In this document: positions 1 through 8,527 of the stretch, one piece after another
Layout: each line of letters starts with the position of its first letter
Position numbering within the stretch: the stretch's first letter is position 1
Origin: Clostridia bacterium
GTDB lineage: Bacteria > Bacillota_A > Clostridia > Oscillospirales > UBA929
Length of the DNA: 27,301 bases
Assembly: GCA_026001245.1 (NCBI GenBank)
Contig: BNZR01000014.1
Location: 1-27,301 of the forward strand
Direction of reading: 5' to 3'
The notes under the pieces: generated by a model
Databases searched by the model: none
What the model saw: only the letters and a program-made list of their open reading frames with translations
Told to the model about the DNA's origin: nothing
Program-made: the position numbers and the translations under genes

Positions 1-175
1 AGGTTTCTTTTTTGCTGTATTGCCCCACAGGTGTTCGCATTTTGACCTTCCGCAACATTCGGGCGGCAAGTTCTTTGATGCAATCTTCAGCAAATTCATT
101 TCGTTCACTTTGCGCCAACTTGTTCACCGATTCAGCGAATTTTTCAAGTTCACGAATGTTCAACTTTGCCATCAT
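1..175 (-). CDS. HK97 gp10-family head-tail protein, N-terminal part
   Basis: The gene runs off the left edge; about 58 codons are visible. The reverse-strand translation begins MAKLNIRELEKF and holds the signature MRTPVGQY, typical of the HK97 gp10 family, whose members act at the neck or tail-completion stage of siphovirus assembly. Two consecutive ATG codons (175 and 172) could start it; both lie 5-8 nt after a GAGGGG ribosome site. The ATGA overlap with the stop of the upstream closure gene indicates translational coupling. The site is folded in a small hairpin (181-193). The family call rests on a short fragment but fits its place after the connector genes. Confidence 0.7.
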   Translation of the reverse strand, partial: MMAKLNIRELEKFAESVNKLAQSERNEFAEDCIKELAARMLRKVKMRTPVGQYSKKET

Positions 176-534
176 GCCCACCCCTCGAAGGGGGCAAGCA
201 TTATTTCTTGATGGTTCGTAAACACACCCGCATCCCCGCTTTGGCTGAATTCAAAAACCCTGCATGTTTCATGTTGCGTGACCGTGATTTTTGAACCCGC
301 CTTGATATTCAATCCGTTATCAATAAACAATTTAGCTTTTTGAACCAGTTCGGCGGCTGATTCCGTCTGATTCGTGGTTGCAAGGGTTTCAAAGGACAGT
401 TTGCAAGGTTCATTTTCAAGGACAACAACTTCTTGATGCCCTGTGGATTTGTTTTCACGCTGAACTTCCTGATATTCGGTGATTGTTACCGTGTCTTTCC
501 ACAGAGTTTGCAAGGCGGCTTTGACTAATCCCAC
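172..534 (-). CDS. Putative head closure (head-tail adaptor) protein
   Basis: A 120-residue protein, mostly beta-strand by composition, starting at GTG (534) behind AGGCGG. Motifs such as the LWKDTVTI start and a following CKLSFE segment recur in small proteins placed between the connector and gp10 genes of Bacillota siphophages, a position equivalent to SPP1 gp16, the stopper that closes the head after packaging. It overlaps the upstream connector gene by 10 bp and the downstream gp10 gene by 4 bp, so the three are translated as a block. Assignment rests mainly on size and position; sequence alone does not prove the stopper role. Confidence 0.6.
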   Translation of the reverse strand: MGLVKAALQTLWKDTVTITEYQEVQRENKSTGHQEVVVLENEPCKLSFETLATTNQTESAAELVQKAKLFIDNGLNIKAGSKITVTQHETCRVFEFSQSGDAGVFTNHQEIMLAPFEGWA

Positions 535-923
535 TTCAGCCGCCTATATGTCACAAACTGGTCTTTTCCGTAATTTATCAGGTAGTCAATAGCGGCATTC
601 AGGCGTTGTTCAGGTGACAAACTGCTTTCAACCCCGAAGGTTACGTTTGTATCGCCTTCCTGTACCTGTTTCAACACCGTTTGCGCTAAATCCATTTCAA
701 AACCCTGCAATGCCCCGCTTCCCTTTTTCGCCAATAGAAATTCGCCGCACACCATATCAACCGCCACCTGATACAGCCCTTCAGGTATGTTTGAAACATT
801 ACAGGCGTTTTTTATGGTGTTCGCCACTTTGTCAATCACAAAGGTAATCGCCCATGAATCGGATTCTTGAACGGTGTACCCCAACGATTGAAGCCTTGAA
901 ATAACATCGTCAAGATTCGGCAT
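525..923 (-). CDS. Putative head-tail connector (gp6/gp15-like)
   Basis: A 132-residue, mainly helical protein immediately downstream of the major capsid gene (6 bp gap), starting at ATG with AAGGGGGT nine bases upstream. Length, helical character and the phrase RLNAAIDYLINYGKDQF fit the adaptor proteins (HK97 gp6, SPP1 gp15) that form a ring under the portal. The C-terminus, FVTYRRLKW, is typical of small Clostridia phage proteins at this locus. Function is inferred from order: capsid, connector, closure, gp10. Confidence 0.6.
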   Translation of the reverse strand: MPNLDDVISRLQSLGYTVQESDSWAITFVIDKVANTIKNACNVSNIPEGLYQVAVDMVCGEFLLAKKGSGALQGFEMDLAQTVLKQVQEGDTNVTFGVESSLSPEQRLNAAIDYLINYGKDQFVTYRRLKWD

Positions 924-929
924 CGGCTG

Positions 930-1979
930 TTACCCCCTTGAAATGATTCGGGCAATGGGAATGGATTTGTGGTCAATGAATTTGCCGTTGCCGTCATTGA
1001 CCAACGTCCAGTTTGCCGCTGTCTGCAATTCTGCCGCCGTGGGGCTGTTCTTCGCCATATTCGACTTTGTGAAGCTGATACCATACGGCGCAAAAACCTT
1101 TCGCTGTCTGCTGTACAGATAAGTTTGACCGCCGTTTGTTTTCGGGTCACGGTTCATTTCAAACGGAACTTCCGCGCCGATGTTCTCATAATCAAATGCG
1201 CCGATGCCCAAAACATAGGTGGTATACTTGGTGTATGCGGGGTTAGGGTCAGCGGCGGGAACATCCACCGTGGGCATACCGTCATCAATCAACACCGTGC
1301 GACCATTCCAAGTTGCAAGCGCAAGTTGCCGTTCAATGCCGTTGCCGTCCGTCTGTTTCATATACTCCAACAGCTTCAGGTTTTCAAGATTTGTAGCAAT
1401 CGCACTGTGCATGATTACGATGCTGAACTTGCTTTTCTTGTCACCGCTTGCCTGTTGAATCGCTGTGTTCAGGGTTGCCGCGCCCACAACATTTGTGGCG
1501 TTAGCCGTGATGTCGTAGGTATGACCTGTGACAAATTTTGTGTTGTCTGTGCCTGTCATTGCGAAAATGCCGTTCAGGACAGCAAGAAGCGTGTCTTGGT
1601 CAACGTCATCCCAATAATCGGACACCTGCCGCGCCACATTGGACATGAACCCTGCGCCGCCTGTGATGTCCTCGCTGAAATCGCGTTCAACCCACGCCTT
1701 GGCGCGACCTGTGACAATCACGCTTCTTTCATAGGTTGTGGTGGAAGTGGCGGTGATGTCGGTTTCGCCGTCATAGTTCAGAACATCGCCGTCAAGCCGC
1801 CCATACATGGGAAGCGTGGCATAAACAACGCCTGTCTGATTCGCAAACGCCGTTTTGATTTGGCTGTTCGGCTGTAAAGCCCTCGACTTGATAAGTTCGT
1901 TTAACCGAACCTTTGGGATTGTGTCAACATACTTCCCGAATGCTTGCGGGTTGAATGTTTTCTGGTCAAATTTTGCCAT
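930..1979 (-). CDS. Major capsid protein
   Basis: A 349-residue protein starting at ATG behind GAAAGGATG. The N-terminal third has the layout of HK97-fold coat proteins (an N-arm, then strand-rich text around MYGRLDGDVLNYDGETDI and ERDFSEDITGGAGFM), and the helical segment VARQVSDYWDDVDQDTLLAVL matches the spine helix region. It directly follows a Gp20-type scaffold gene, the usual scaffold-coat pair. There is no long N-terminal delta domain or protease motif, consistent with a separate scaffold. The C-terminal half carries PFEMNRDPKTNGGQTYLYSR, common to this coat group. Likely the most abundant virion protein. Confidence 0.85.
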   Translation of the reverse strand: MAKFDQKTFNPQAFGKYVDTIPKVRLNELIKSRALQPNSQIKTAFANQTGVVYATLPMYGRLDGDVLNYDGETDITATSTTTYERSVIVTGRAKAWVERDFSEDITGGAGFMSNVARQVSDYWDDVDQDTLLAVLNGIFAMTGTDNTKFVTGHTYDITANATNVVGAATLNTAIQQASGDKKSKFSIVIMHSAIATNLENLKLLEYMKQTDGNGIERQLALATWNGRTVLIDDGMPTVDVPAADPNPAYTKYTTYVLGIGAFDYENIGAEVPFEMNRDPKTNGGQTYLYSRQRKVFAPYGISFTKSNMAKNSPTAAELQTAANWTLVNDGNGKFIDHKSIPIARIISRG

Positions 1980-2003
1980 TGTGATTCATCCTTTCTTGTT
2001 TTG

Positions 2004-2609
2004 TTAGATGTTGGCTTCGGGATTGGCTTCCATATAAGCCGCCAATTCCTCATAGCTCATTTTTGACACGTCAACCTTCGTGTCGGGTTCTTCCTTGCCA
2101 GTTTGGGCGGGTTGTGCGCCCTTCATCTTGGTCTGCTTTTGCTCTGTGTCGAACAAGAACTTTGAATCGTCCGCGCCGACCAGTTTCTTGATTTGGTCAT
2201 CAAGCCCCTTGATTGTGCCGTCATCGGCAAGTTCGGCTTTTTCCAAATCAAGCAATGCTTTGACTGCTTTTGCGTTTTTCGCCTTGGATGCGGTCAGCGC
2301 GGCATCAACAGCGGCATTTATTTTAAGGGTCTGAATTTCGGCGGCGTGTGTTTCAGCGGCGGTTTTGTTCGCCGTCTGCAATTCCGCAATCTGATTTTTC
2401 AAACCCTCGACATCGCCTGTGGAATTTTTCAGGGTTTCAAGCTGTGAATCACGGTCTTTCAGCGTGGCTTCAAGCGTTTTCTTTTCGCCGTTCACCTCGT
2501 CAAATCTCGCTTTCGGAATAAACCCTTTCAATTCCTCTGTTACCGCTGATTCAACCTTTTTTGCGGTTTCCTCATCGCAACCCAATTTGATAAGTTCGTC
2601 TTTTTTCAT
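2004..2609 (-). CDS. Phage scaffolding protein (minor structural GP20 family)
   Basis: About 200 residues, almost entirely helical and highly charged, with a long coiled coil (roughly residues 35-95: repeated LKNQIAELQTANK-type heptads) and a C-terminal acidic tail ending in PEANI. This is the architecture of the GP20/scaffold family that guides coat assembly. I start it at the second ATG (2609, MKKDELIKLG), because GAAAGG sits directly on the first ATG (2621) and is correctly spaced only for the second. It lies between a small unknown gene and the coat gene; a strong hairpin precedes it at 2715-2752. Confidence 0.85.
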   Translation of the reverse strand: MKKDELIKLGCDEETAKKVESAVTEELKGFIPKARFDEVNGEKKTLEATLKDRDSQLETLKNSTGDVEGLKNQIAELQTANKTAAETHAAEIQTLKINAAVDAALTASKAKNAKAVKALLDLEKAELADDGTIKGLDDQIKKLVGADDSKFLFDTEQKQTKMKGAQPAQTGKEEPDTKVDVSKMSYEELAAYMEANPEANI

Positions 2610-2714
2610 GGTCTGTACCATCCTTTCAAAATCATTTTTTACCCTGTTCAGTCAGGTTCTTTTTGTCTTTCGTTTTACGCCTGAAATACCAAAGCGGCGG
2701 TTTTTGGATATGAA

Positions 2715-2752
2715 AAAGCACATTTTGAAAATTAACTTTCAAAATGTGCTTT
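2715..2752 (-). terminator. Perfect 16-bp hairpin with U-run between structural genes
   Basis: The arms 2715-2730 and 2737-2752 are perfectly complementary over 16 bp with a 6-nt loop. Read on the minus strand, the second arm ends in CTTTTTC, so it resembles an intrinsic terminator. It lies after the 94-residue gene and before the scaffold and coat genes, which still need transcription. It may be a leaky terminator, an antitermination target or an mRNA-end stabiliser. I see no convincing promoter between it and the scaffold gene. Confidence 0.6.
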
Positions 2753-2767
2753 AATCCCGAATGTGGG

Positions 2768-3052
2768 TTAATCGCAAATCTGCCCTTCGGGGGGCAATGG
2801 CTTTTCAAGAACAGCGTGATATTTCGGTATTTGGTCAGGCGGCTTTCCGTCTTTCAAAGCATTCAGCACTTCGATTTTGTCATCAAGCATTTCCACGCTG
2901 TCAGAATCAAAGAATCGGTTGAACCAGTCATCATCGACAGTGCCGAAAAGCCTTGTCATTTCCCAATACTTTTGAACAGTGGGGTCATTATCGCCGTTGT
3001 AGTCCTTGCCGTGCTTTTCAACCAAGCTGTCAACATATTCAATAAAAGTCAT
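2768..3052 (-). CDS. Small acidic phage protein, unknown function
   Basis: A 94-residue acidic protein with a good site (AAGGTGGTG) before ATG and a 4-bp ATGA overlap with the minor head gene upstream. It begins MTFIEYVDSLVEKHG and has aromatic-acid segments (DDDWFNRFFDSD). I recognise no catalytic motif, membrane segment or cysteine cluster. Coupling to the minor head gene suggests a partner role, for example as chaperone or inhibitor of that protein's protease-like domain, but this is conjecture. Confidence 0.7.
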   Translation of the reverse strand: MTFIEYVDSLVEKHGKDYNGDNDPTVQKYWEMTRLFGTVDDDWFNRFFDSDSVEMLDDKIEVLNALKDGKPPDQIPKYHAVLEKPLPPEGQICD

Positions 3053-5130
3053 TTCTTCACCACCTTTTTCAACATTGATTCAATCAGTTCATCCAACGCT
3101 TGAACCAGTTCAGGTTTATCACGGCGCAACATATCAATCAAATCAGGTCTTGTCACGCTCAATGAACCGTAATTGGCGAATGTTTCGTGAATCTGCGCTT
3201 CATAATACTTGTAATACGGCATTCCACCGTTTGTTTTCATACTGCCGTGACCGAATATCACCGTGCCATTGCGCTGATACTCACCTGCCGACAGCGCATC
3301 ATAAATATCTTGTAGATTGCCGATGCCACCGCCAAAAGCATTTCGGGATTCATATTCAATAGTTTCAGCATAGACTTTTTTCAGGCGTTTCAGTTCCTTT
3401 TCCCGAATCTTTGTGGCTTCCGACCAACTTTTGATTTTCAAATCGTCCTGATAGGCGGTCATTGCCTTGCTGTAACCCAAGGAATAGGTATCATTGGCGG
3501 TCTTTTTTATCGTGTCATACTCCACTTTGTAAGCCTTGAATAAGTCTGACACTTCGCTTGACATTCCTGTTCGGCTTGCTTCAAATGCCGTTTTTAATGC
3601 GGGGCTTTGTGTACTTGCCCAATCACCATGCTTTTTAGGGTCAGTTCTACCCTGCAAATCAAGGAAATGCGATTCTTCGTGAAGCATCGTGTTGACCTGT
3701 CCTGCGATATTGTCACCAGTCAGTTTCGGAATTATCAGTTTGACTTCCCGCAAATCGCCGTTGAATGCGGAATATGACATTTGCACCGCATAACCTGAAG
3801 CATGGGAAATGTCAAAGCCAATTCCATTTGTTGAAAAGTTTTCCAACGCGCCGATACTTGCAAGCAGTTCAACCATTTTGGGGTTAGCGTTTTCAATGCC
3901 GTTCACAAAATCAATCATGCGCTGTGTTATTTTACCCTCTGACTTGTCGCGGAACTGTGCGGGGAAATCGTTAAGGGTCAGATTGCGCCGTTCATCTGTT
4001 GCCGTACTCTCAATTATACCACTTTTTTCATCGTTTTTCAATCCCTTTCGTGTATATGTGGTTTGGTCTTCGTATGACTTAACTTCAAGCCCATCCTTTG
4101 AACCATTTTCAACGAAGGTCTGTTTCCATTCGGGATATTTCATATCCTGCGGCACATAGTAGGTTTTTCCTTCGTTATCCCTTGCCGCCCTCGCGCCCAC
4201 ATCGTCATCGAAATGGGGAACTGTATCACCCCTGCACCACGGATGGAAGGGCGGGGCTGTTTCGCCTGACCGAAAATCAGACAGCTTGAAAACTTTGCCG
4301 TCCATTTCCCCGCATATCGGGCAAGTGTGACCATCAAGGGTTTCAAGCACTTCATATTGTTTCACACCCAATTCAGCAAAGGCTTCTTTCTGCGCCGCCT
4401 GTGAAAAATACGTTGATTCGGTCATTATCAACCGCCCTGCATTGCTTTTGGATGTGTCCATCGCCTTTGCAAGGGCTTTAATTGACGCATCGGGCGGCTT
4501 GCCTAAAATCATATTGCGGGTAAGCTGTGTTTGAACCTCGGTCAACAGCTTTTGTTTGTCACTCCAAATCCTATCTGAAAAAGTCTTGTCATCAAGTGTC
4601 CACGGCTTTTCGATAATGCGCTTCAGCTTGCCATCGTCAACCGCCGATATATCCCATCCCACGTTAAAGCCCTTTTGAACCTCAAACAATGATTGATAAT
4701 AGCCGTCAAGGTATTGCCGCTTCATAAGCGTATCAACGGCATCAAGCTGATTACCATACAGCTTTTCAATAGTCTGCTGTGTCTGCATTTGCAAGGCTTC
4801 AAGGCGGGATATGTGGAATCGTGCGCTTGCGTTTTCAAGCTGTTTCATCCACAGCCCATCAACGGCGTTCTGCTGTCCGTACTTTATAAATTCACGAACA
4901 TCCCACTTGAATTCAGCAAGTTCACCTTTGTTCAACCACTTTTTGGCTTCGGCAAGGCTGATTTGGTTGTTGTCGGCAAACCGCTGATACCATCGGGCAA
5001 CCTGCCCTTCAAGTTCTTTCTGCGATGTCCGAAACATTGAATCAACGTCTGCCATCGTGCGTTCGCCGCTCTTGTTTTTGACGGCTTCGATAGCATCAAA
5101 CCGCTTGCGCCAATATTCAGCGTTTTTCAC
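3049..5130 (-). CDS. Minor head (SPP1 gp7/Mu F-like) protein with C-terminal HExxH metalloprotease-like domain
   Basis: A 693-residue protein. Residues 1-310 are a minor head/morphogenesis domain of the SPP1 gp7/Mu F type: the segment MTESTYFSQAAQKEAF, then LDGHTCPICGEMDGKVF and PPFHPWCRG (C270, C273, H296, C299, probable metal site). Family members are usually about 300-400 residues, so some 350 are extra. The extra part holds HEESH at 484-488, an HExxH zinc motif, and HETFANYGS near 648-656 whose E649 could be the third ligand; GHG near 627-629 is another conserved-looking element of such zincin effectors. Polymorphic toxin or protease domains fused to this head protein family are known. 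Overlaps the small downstream gene by 4 bp. The head role is firm; the protease role is predicted. Confidence 0.85.
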   Translation of the reverse strand: MKNAEYWRKRFDAIEAVKNKSGERTMADVDSMFRTSQKELEGQVARWYQRFADNNQISLAEAKKWLNKGELAEFKWDVREFIKYGQQNAVDGLWMKQLENASARFHISRLEALQMQTQQTIEKLYGNQLDAVDTLMKRQYLDGYYQSLFEVQKGFNVGWDISAVDDGKLKRIIEKPWTLDDKTFSDRIWSDKQKLLTEVQTQLTRNMILGKPPDASIKALAKAMDTSKSNAGRLIMTESTYFSQAAQKEAFAELGVKQYEVLETLDGHTCPICGEMDGKVFKLSDFRSGETAPPFHPWCRGDTVPHFDDDVGARAARDNEGKTYYVPQDMKYPEWKQTFVENGSKDGLEVKSYEDQTTYTRKGLKNDEKSGIIESTATDERRNLTLNDFPAQFRDKSEGKITQRMIDFVNGIENANPKMVELLASIGALENFSTNGIGFDISHASGYAVQMSYSAFNGDLREVKLIIPKLTGDNIAGQVNTMLHEESHFLDLQGRTDPKKHGDWASTQSPALKTAFEASRTGMSSEVSDLFKAYKVEYDTIKKTANDTYSLGYSKAMTAYQDDLKIKSWSEATKIREKELKRLKKVYAETIEYESRNAFGGGIGNLQDIYDALSAGEYQRNGTVIFGHGSMKTNGGMPYYKYYEAQIHETFANYGSLSVTRPDLIDMLRRDKPELVQALDELIESMLKKVVKK

Positions 5131-5148
5131 TATCTCACCGCCTTTCTG

Positions 5149-6678
5149 TTATTCTTTGGTTGACTGGTATTCCTCTGTTACAACCGTTTCTTTGCCGCCG
5201 ACAGCGGGATTGAACGCCGCATCGCCAAACTGCTTTTGGGCTTCGGCAACTGCTTCAGCTTTTTCTTCCTTGACACGCTCTAATTCTTTCAGTGGGTCAT
5301 CAACCCAAGGATGTTGTGCAATCAGCGTTTCTTCGCTCAAAATGCCAACGCTGTTCTGAATGTTGGTTATGATTTCGGATTCACTAATCAGCATATCACG
5401 GTTGAATATGACTTCGACTTCCACGCCGTCAAAATCGCCCTGACCAGTATTCGCAAGGTGTAGGTTGATAAACCGAATCAGTTCTTCAAACGAAGCCTGA
5501 TATTCGGTTTCCATTTCGTTTGCATCAAGGTCAATATCGCTATACATTGACATAATATTTAACTGATTAGCGTTGCCGCCCAATCGGTCATCTTTGGCAT
5601 CATAGCCCATTGCGTTTTCAATTATTGCCTTTTTGAAAATCTCAATAATAGCTTGATAATTGGCGGCGTTTACCTCGACCTGCAATGTTCGCAAGTCACC
5701 CGCCGCCCCATCAACCGTTTTCAGTTTAACCGCGCCATAGGTAGACAAGTTTTTTCTGAATTCTGCCAAATTCTCACCATCATAGTTGACCAACACAAGA
5801 ATTGTGTTTCTCGCATCCTCTTCCATGTTGTTTTCAAAGTTTGACAGTATCAGGTTCAATCCGTCCTGCAATGGCTTGACATTCCGAATCAGCGGGATTT
5901 CTTCTGTGTTGTACTTGAACGGAATCAGCGGGATGCGTGACCAGTTAAAATCAAGTTCATCTTCGCCCTGAATCACTGTGAAATATGGTTCGTGGGTCTT
6001 AATATCGTTATATGGGTCAAAATCAGGAATCAGGCGGCTTCCGTCAAGAATAAAGCGGTGTATGCCTTTTTCATCGTAAACCTCGACTTTTTGAACGGTC
6101 TTTTCGTTCTTGCCTTCATAGCTGATAATCTCGTAAAGCCGAATAGCATATTCAAGGCTTGTGTGTTCGTCATCTTTCCACCCTGCAATGATTTCATAAG
6201 GCTTGAACCGCTTGAACTGAAATTCACCCTGTTCATCGTAATGCAGGAACAGCCAACCAACACCACAGTTCAGCGAATCCCGCCCCACATTCTTAATCAG
6301 GCGCAAGAACCGCTTGTTCAAGAACTGCTTTATGGTTTCGGCATACTGTGTATTGTCAGATTGTATTGTAACAGGTTGCCCCAAAAGGTAATTGACCTTC
6401 TGATTGACCATCTTCTTGTACTGATTATCAACAACCCGATTATTCGGCACGTTTTCAACATTTTCAAGTTTGCCATTTTCACCAATCATTGTGCGCTTGC
6501 GGTGAAGGATGTCGTGTTCGCCTTTGAAATAGCGTTCACCGTTTATCATATCGCGGCGGCGTTTTGAATTCAGGAATCTTTGAATTTCGTTTTCAATGAA
6601 TTCAACATCGGTCAAGCGGTTTTTCGCGCCCTGCACGATTATTTCATTGACCGAAACCGCAAAGTCAAAAGCAATCAC
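5149..6678 (-). CDS. Portal protein (SPP1 gp6-like)
   Basis: A 509-residue protein beginning at GTG (6678) behind AAGGGGG; no ATG lies near a site. The order of segments, an N-terminal stem with RRRDMINGERYFKGEHDI, then VNQKVNYLLGQPVT, then PFKYNTEEIPLIRNVKPLQDG, and a helical crown ending in KELERVKEEKAEAVAEAQ, is that of SPP1-type portals. Twelve copies form the ring at one head vertex through which terminase pumps DNA and to which the connector attaches. It sits between large terminase and minor head genes, its standard place. Confidence 0.92.
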   Translation of the reverse strand: MIAFDFAVSVNEIIVQGAKNRLTDVEFIENEIQRFLNSKRRRDMINGERYFKGEHDILHRKRTMIGENGKLENVENVPNNRVVDNQYKKMVNQKVNYLLGQPVTIQSDNTQYAETIKQFLNKRFLRLIKNVGRDSLNCGVGWLFLHYDEQGEFQFKRFKPYEIIAGWKDDEHTSLEYAIRLYEIISYEGKNEKTVQKVEVYDEKGIHRFILDGSRLIPDFDPYNDIKTHEPYFTVIQGEDELDFNWSRIPLIPFKYNTEEIPLIRNVKPLQDGLNLILSNFENNMEEDARNTILVLVNYDGENLAEFRKNLSTYGAVKLKTVDGAAGDLRTLQVEVNAANYQAIIEIFKKAIIENAMGYDAKDDRLGGNANQLNIMSMYSDIDLDANEMETEYQASFEELIRFINLHLANTGQGDFDGVEVEVIFNRDMLISESEIITNIQNSVGILSEETLIAQHPWVDDPLKELERVKEEKAEAVAEAQKQFGDAAFNPAVGGKETVVTEEYQSTKE

Positions 6679-6704
6679 AGTATCAACCCCCTTTCTTGTA
6701 AATT

Positions 6705-7952
6705 TTAATCAAAGCTAAATGAACGCCCTTTGACAAACTCTTCCACGGCATAGCGCATCGCATCCATAAGGTGGTTAAAGTCATCAATGGGCTTGTTTAT
6801 TTTCTTGCCGAATCTATCTTCATCCCAAGTGTAGTTCGATATTTCGGTTATGAAATTGACACATTTCGGATTCACGATAATTTCAAAATCCTGCAAATAG
6901 TCAATGCCATTGTTCACGCTGTCCTTGCCCTTTCGAGCGGCGCGAATGTTGGCAATGCCAAGTTCGCGCAATCGGTCAATGCTTTTCGGTTCGGCTGAAT
7001 CCGCTGTTATGCGTTCCCTGCGGAAGCCAAGTTTATTGATTTCGTCTGATATGGCTTCATTCGACAAGCCCTTCTTGTACAGTTCATCGAACACATACAG
7101 CCGCTTGTTCTTCAGGTCAACCAATCCGCAAAATAAGGCTGTGGGGTCATTGGTATAGCCGAAATCCAACCCATACGCCGATTTGATACCGCTGATTTTG
7201 CGTATTTCCTCGATGTCGAATGATTCTTCCCGCCAATTCTCAAATATGACACCCTCGACAATGCCCCATTCGCCTAATCCTGCCACACGATAACGGCGGG
7301 GATTCTTGACACGCATTGTTTCAAAAACTTTCCTGTCTGCATCGTCCAACCACTCATTGACCGTGTAATTCGTGGTAAGTGCCAAAATGTCAGTATAAGG
7401 TTCAGCATCGAAGAACCGCTTTTTTATCCAGTGATGTTCATTCCACGGATTGAATGTCATTGTGATTTGCTTGAACAGCCCATCGGCAACCTGACCACGG
7501 ATAGATTCGTCTATTACGTCAAAGTCAGGTTCTTTCATAATCTCGTAGGCTTCTTCAATCCACATCCAACACAGCGAACCCACGTCAACGGTTATGGACG
7601 TGACCTTCAGCGGGTCATCAAGCCCCCTGAAATATATCTTTTGCCCTGTTTCAAGATAGGTCATTTCAAGCGGCGATTCCGTGATTTTCCAAAACGATTC
7701 ACAGCCAAGGCGGGAAATTGCCCATTTCAGTTCAGTAAAGCAAGAATCTTTTAACGTGCGAAAAGTCTTGCGGATTACAAGCGTGTTCGCCTGTGGGTAT
7801 GCCATCATATTCACGATAAACCAAAGGGCGGTTGTCTTTGATTTCTTGCTTGCACGGCTTCCCTTGCAAATCCGATAACGCCCTTTGAACCTCCAAAAAT
7901 CGGCATACCCGCCGCCAACTGTTTTCTTCAGGGAAATATCCTGAATCCGCAT
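6705..7952 (-). CDS. Terminase large subunit
   Basis: A packaging motor with ATPase and headful nuclease domains, 415 residues from the chosen ATG (7952), which has GGCGGTGA upstream; an in-frame TTG at 7976 is less likely. Walker A appears in deviant form as GSRASKKSKTT (residues 31-41) and Walker B as CWMWIEEA. The RNase H-like nuclease has YGLDFGYTNDPTAL, ITADSAEPKS and DDFNHLMDAMRYA, which supply the acidic metal ligands. Length and motifs match Terminase_3/6-type enzymes of Bacillota siphophages. Small terminase precedes it by about 70 bp. Confidence 0.95.
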   Translation of the reverse strand: MRIQDISLKKTVGGGYADFWRFKGRYRICKGSRASKKSKTTALWFIVNMMAYPQANTLVIRKTFRTLKDSCFTELKWAISRLGCESFWKITESPLEMTYLETGQKIYFRGLDDPLKVTSITVDVGSLCWMWIEEAYEIMKEPDFDVIDESIRGQVADGLFKQITMTFNPWNEHHWIKKRFFDAEPYTDILALTTNYTVNEWLDDADRKVFETMRVKNPRRYRVAGLGEWGIVEGVIFENWREESFDIEEIRKISGIKSAYGLDFGYTNDPTALFCGLVDLKNKRLYVFDELYKKGLSNEAISDEINKLGFRRERITADSAEPKSIDRLRELGIANIRAARKGKDSVNNGIDYLQDFEIIVNPKCVNFITEISNYTWDEDRFGKKINKPIDDFNHLMDAMRYAVEEFVKGRSFSFD

Positions 7953-8024
7953 AAAATCACCGCCCAATAAAAACAACCGCCTGAATTACAACGGTTTCAA
8001 AGTGTTTTTGTTACTAACCTGTTG

Positions 8025-8462
8025 CTAATCGTCATCTAAATCGTCACGAATGACAATCTGAACACCGCCTTCAACCTTGGTCTTGTCGGTCAACATTCCG
8101 TGTCGTTTTGCCAATAATTCAGCGGCTTTCAGGCGTTCCCGCTCATCGGGGGCTTTGTTCATGCGCCTTGCATTAGAACAGCCATCGCCGACACCCTCAA
8201 TCACAACAATTTCAGCACTGGATTCACCGCGAAGAACCTTGGTTAGATATTCTTCAACCTCTTGCGCGGATGCCGTGTTTGCCGTGTGAATTCGGTCAAG
8301 GGCGGCATCAATCGCCGCTTTTATATCAGGTTTTGACAAGTTTTCAGAACCCATCCGATTTGCCGTCACCTTGCTATAACCTGACCGAATAGCCGCCTGT
8401 GTCGCGTTCAGGTCAATGCAATATTCATCAACAAACCGCCTTTGTCTTGCGTTCAAAGCCAT
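8025..8462 (-). CDS. Terminase small subunit
   Basis: A 145-residue protein starting at ATG behind AAGGGGGTG. The opening LNARQRRFVDEYCIDLNATQAAIRSGYS is the classical helix-turn-helix of the Terminase_2 family, which recognises the packaging site and loads the large subunit. The middle forms an oligomerisation helix pair, and DERERLKAAELLAKRHGML is the usual C-terminal signature. First gene of the late packaging module, just after a terminator that ends the DUF1492 gene, so it may have its own activated promoter; I see no clear consensus boxes. Confidence 0.93.
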   Translation of the reverse strand: MALNARQRRFVDEYCIDLNATQAAIRSGYSKVTANRMGSENLSKPDIKAAIDAALDRIHTANTASAQEVEEYLTKVLRGESSAEIVVIEGVGDGCSNARRMNKAPDERERLKAAELLAKRHGMLTDKTKVEGGVQIVIRDDLDDD

Positions 8463-8481
8463 CCCGCAACACCCCCTTCAC

Positions 8482-8516
8482 AAAATAAAAGCCACAGAAC
8501 ATTTTCCTGCGGCTTT
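8482..8516 (-). terminator. Intrinsic terminator after the DUF1492 gene
   Basis: On the minus strand a 10-bp stem (arms 8507-8516 and 8488-8497, one G-U pair) closes a 9-nt loop and is followed by CTTTTATTTT. It lies between the DUF1492 stop and the small terminase start, and separates the regulator transcript from the late genes. Confidence 0.75.
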
Positions 8517-8527
8517 GCCTATTATAA

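Noticed and set aside
969..1877. 302-codon plus-strand open frame opposite the major capsid gene
   Set aside because: It is fully antisense to a clear structural gene, has no ribosome site and no recognisable domain; cysteine-rich nonsense composition typical of a shadow frame.
5992..6567. 191-codon plus-strand frame in the portal gene
   Set aside because: Antisense to the portal, with no ribosome site; codon content mirrors the opposite strand.
7974..8002. Weak hairpin with T-rich flank between small and large terminase genes
   Set aside because: The stem is only about five base pairs with a 12-nt loop; too weak to call a terminator.
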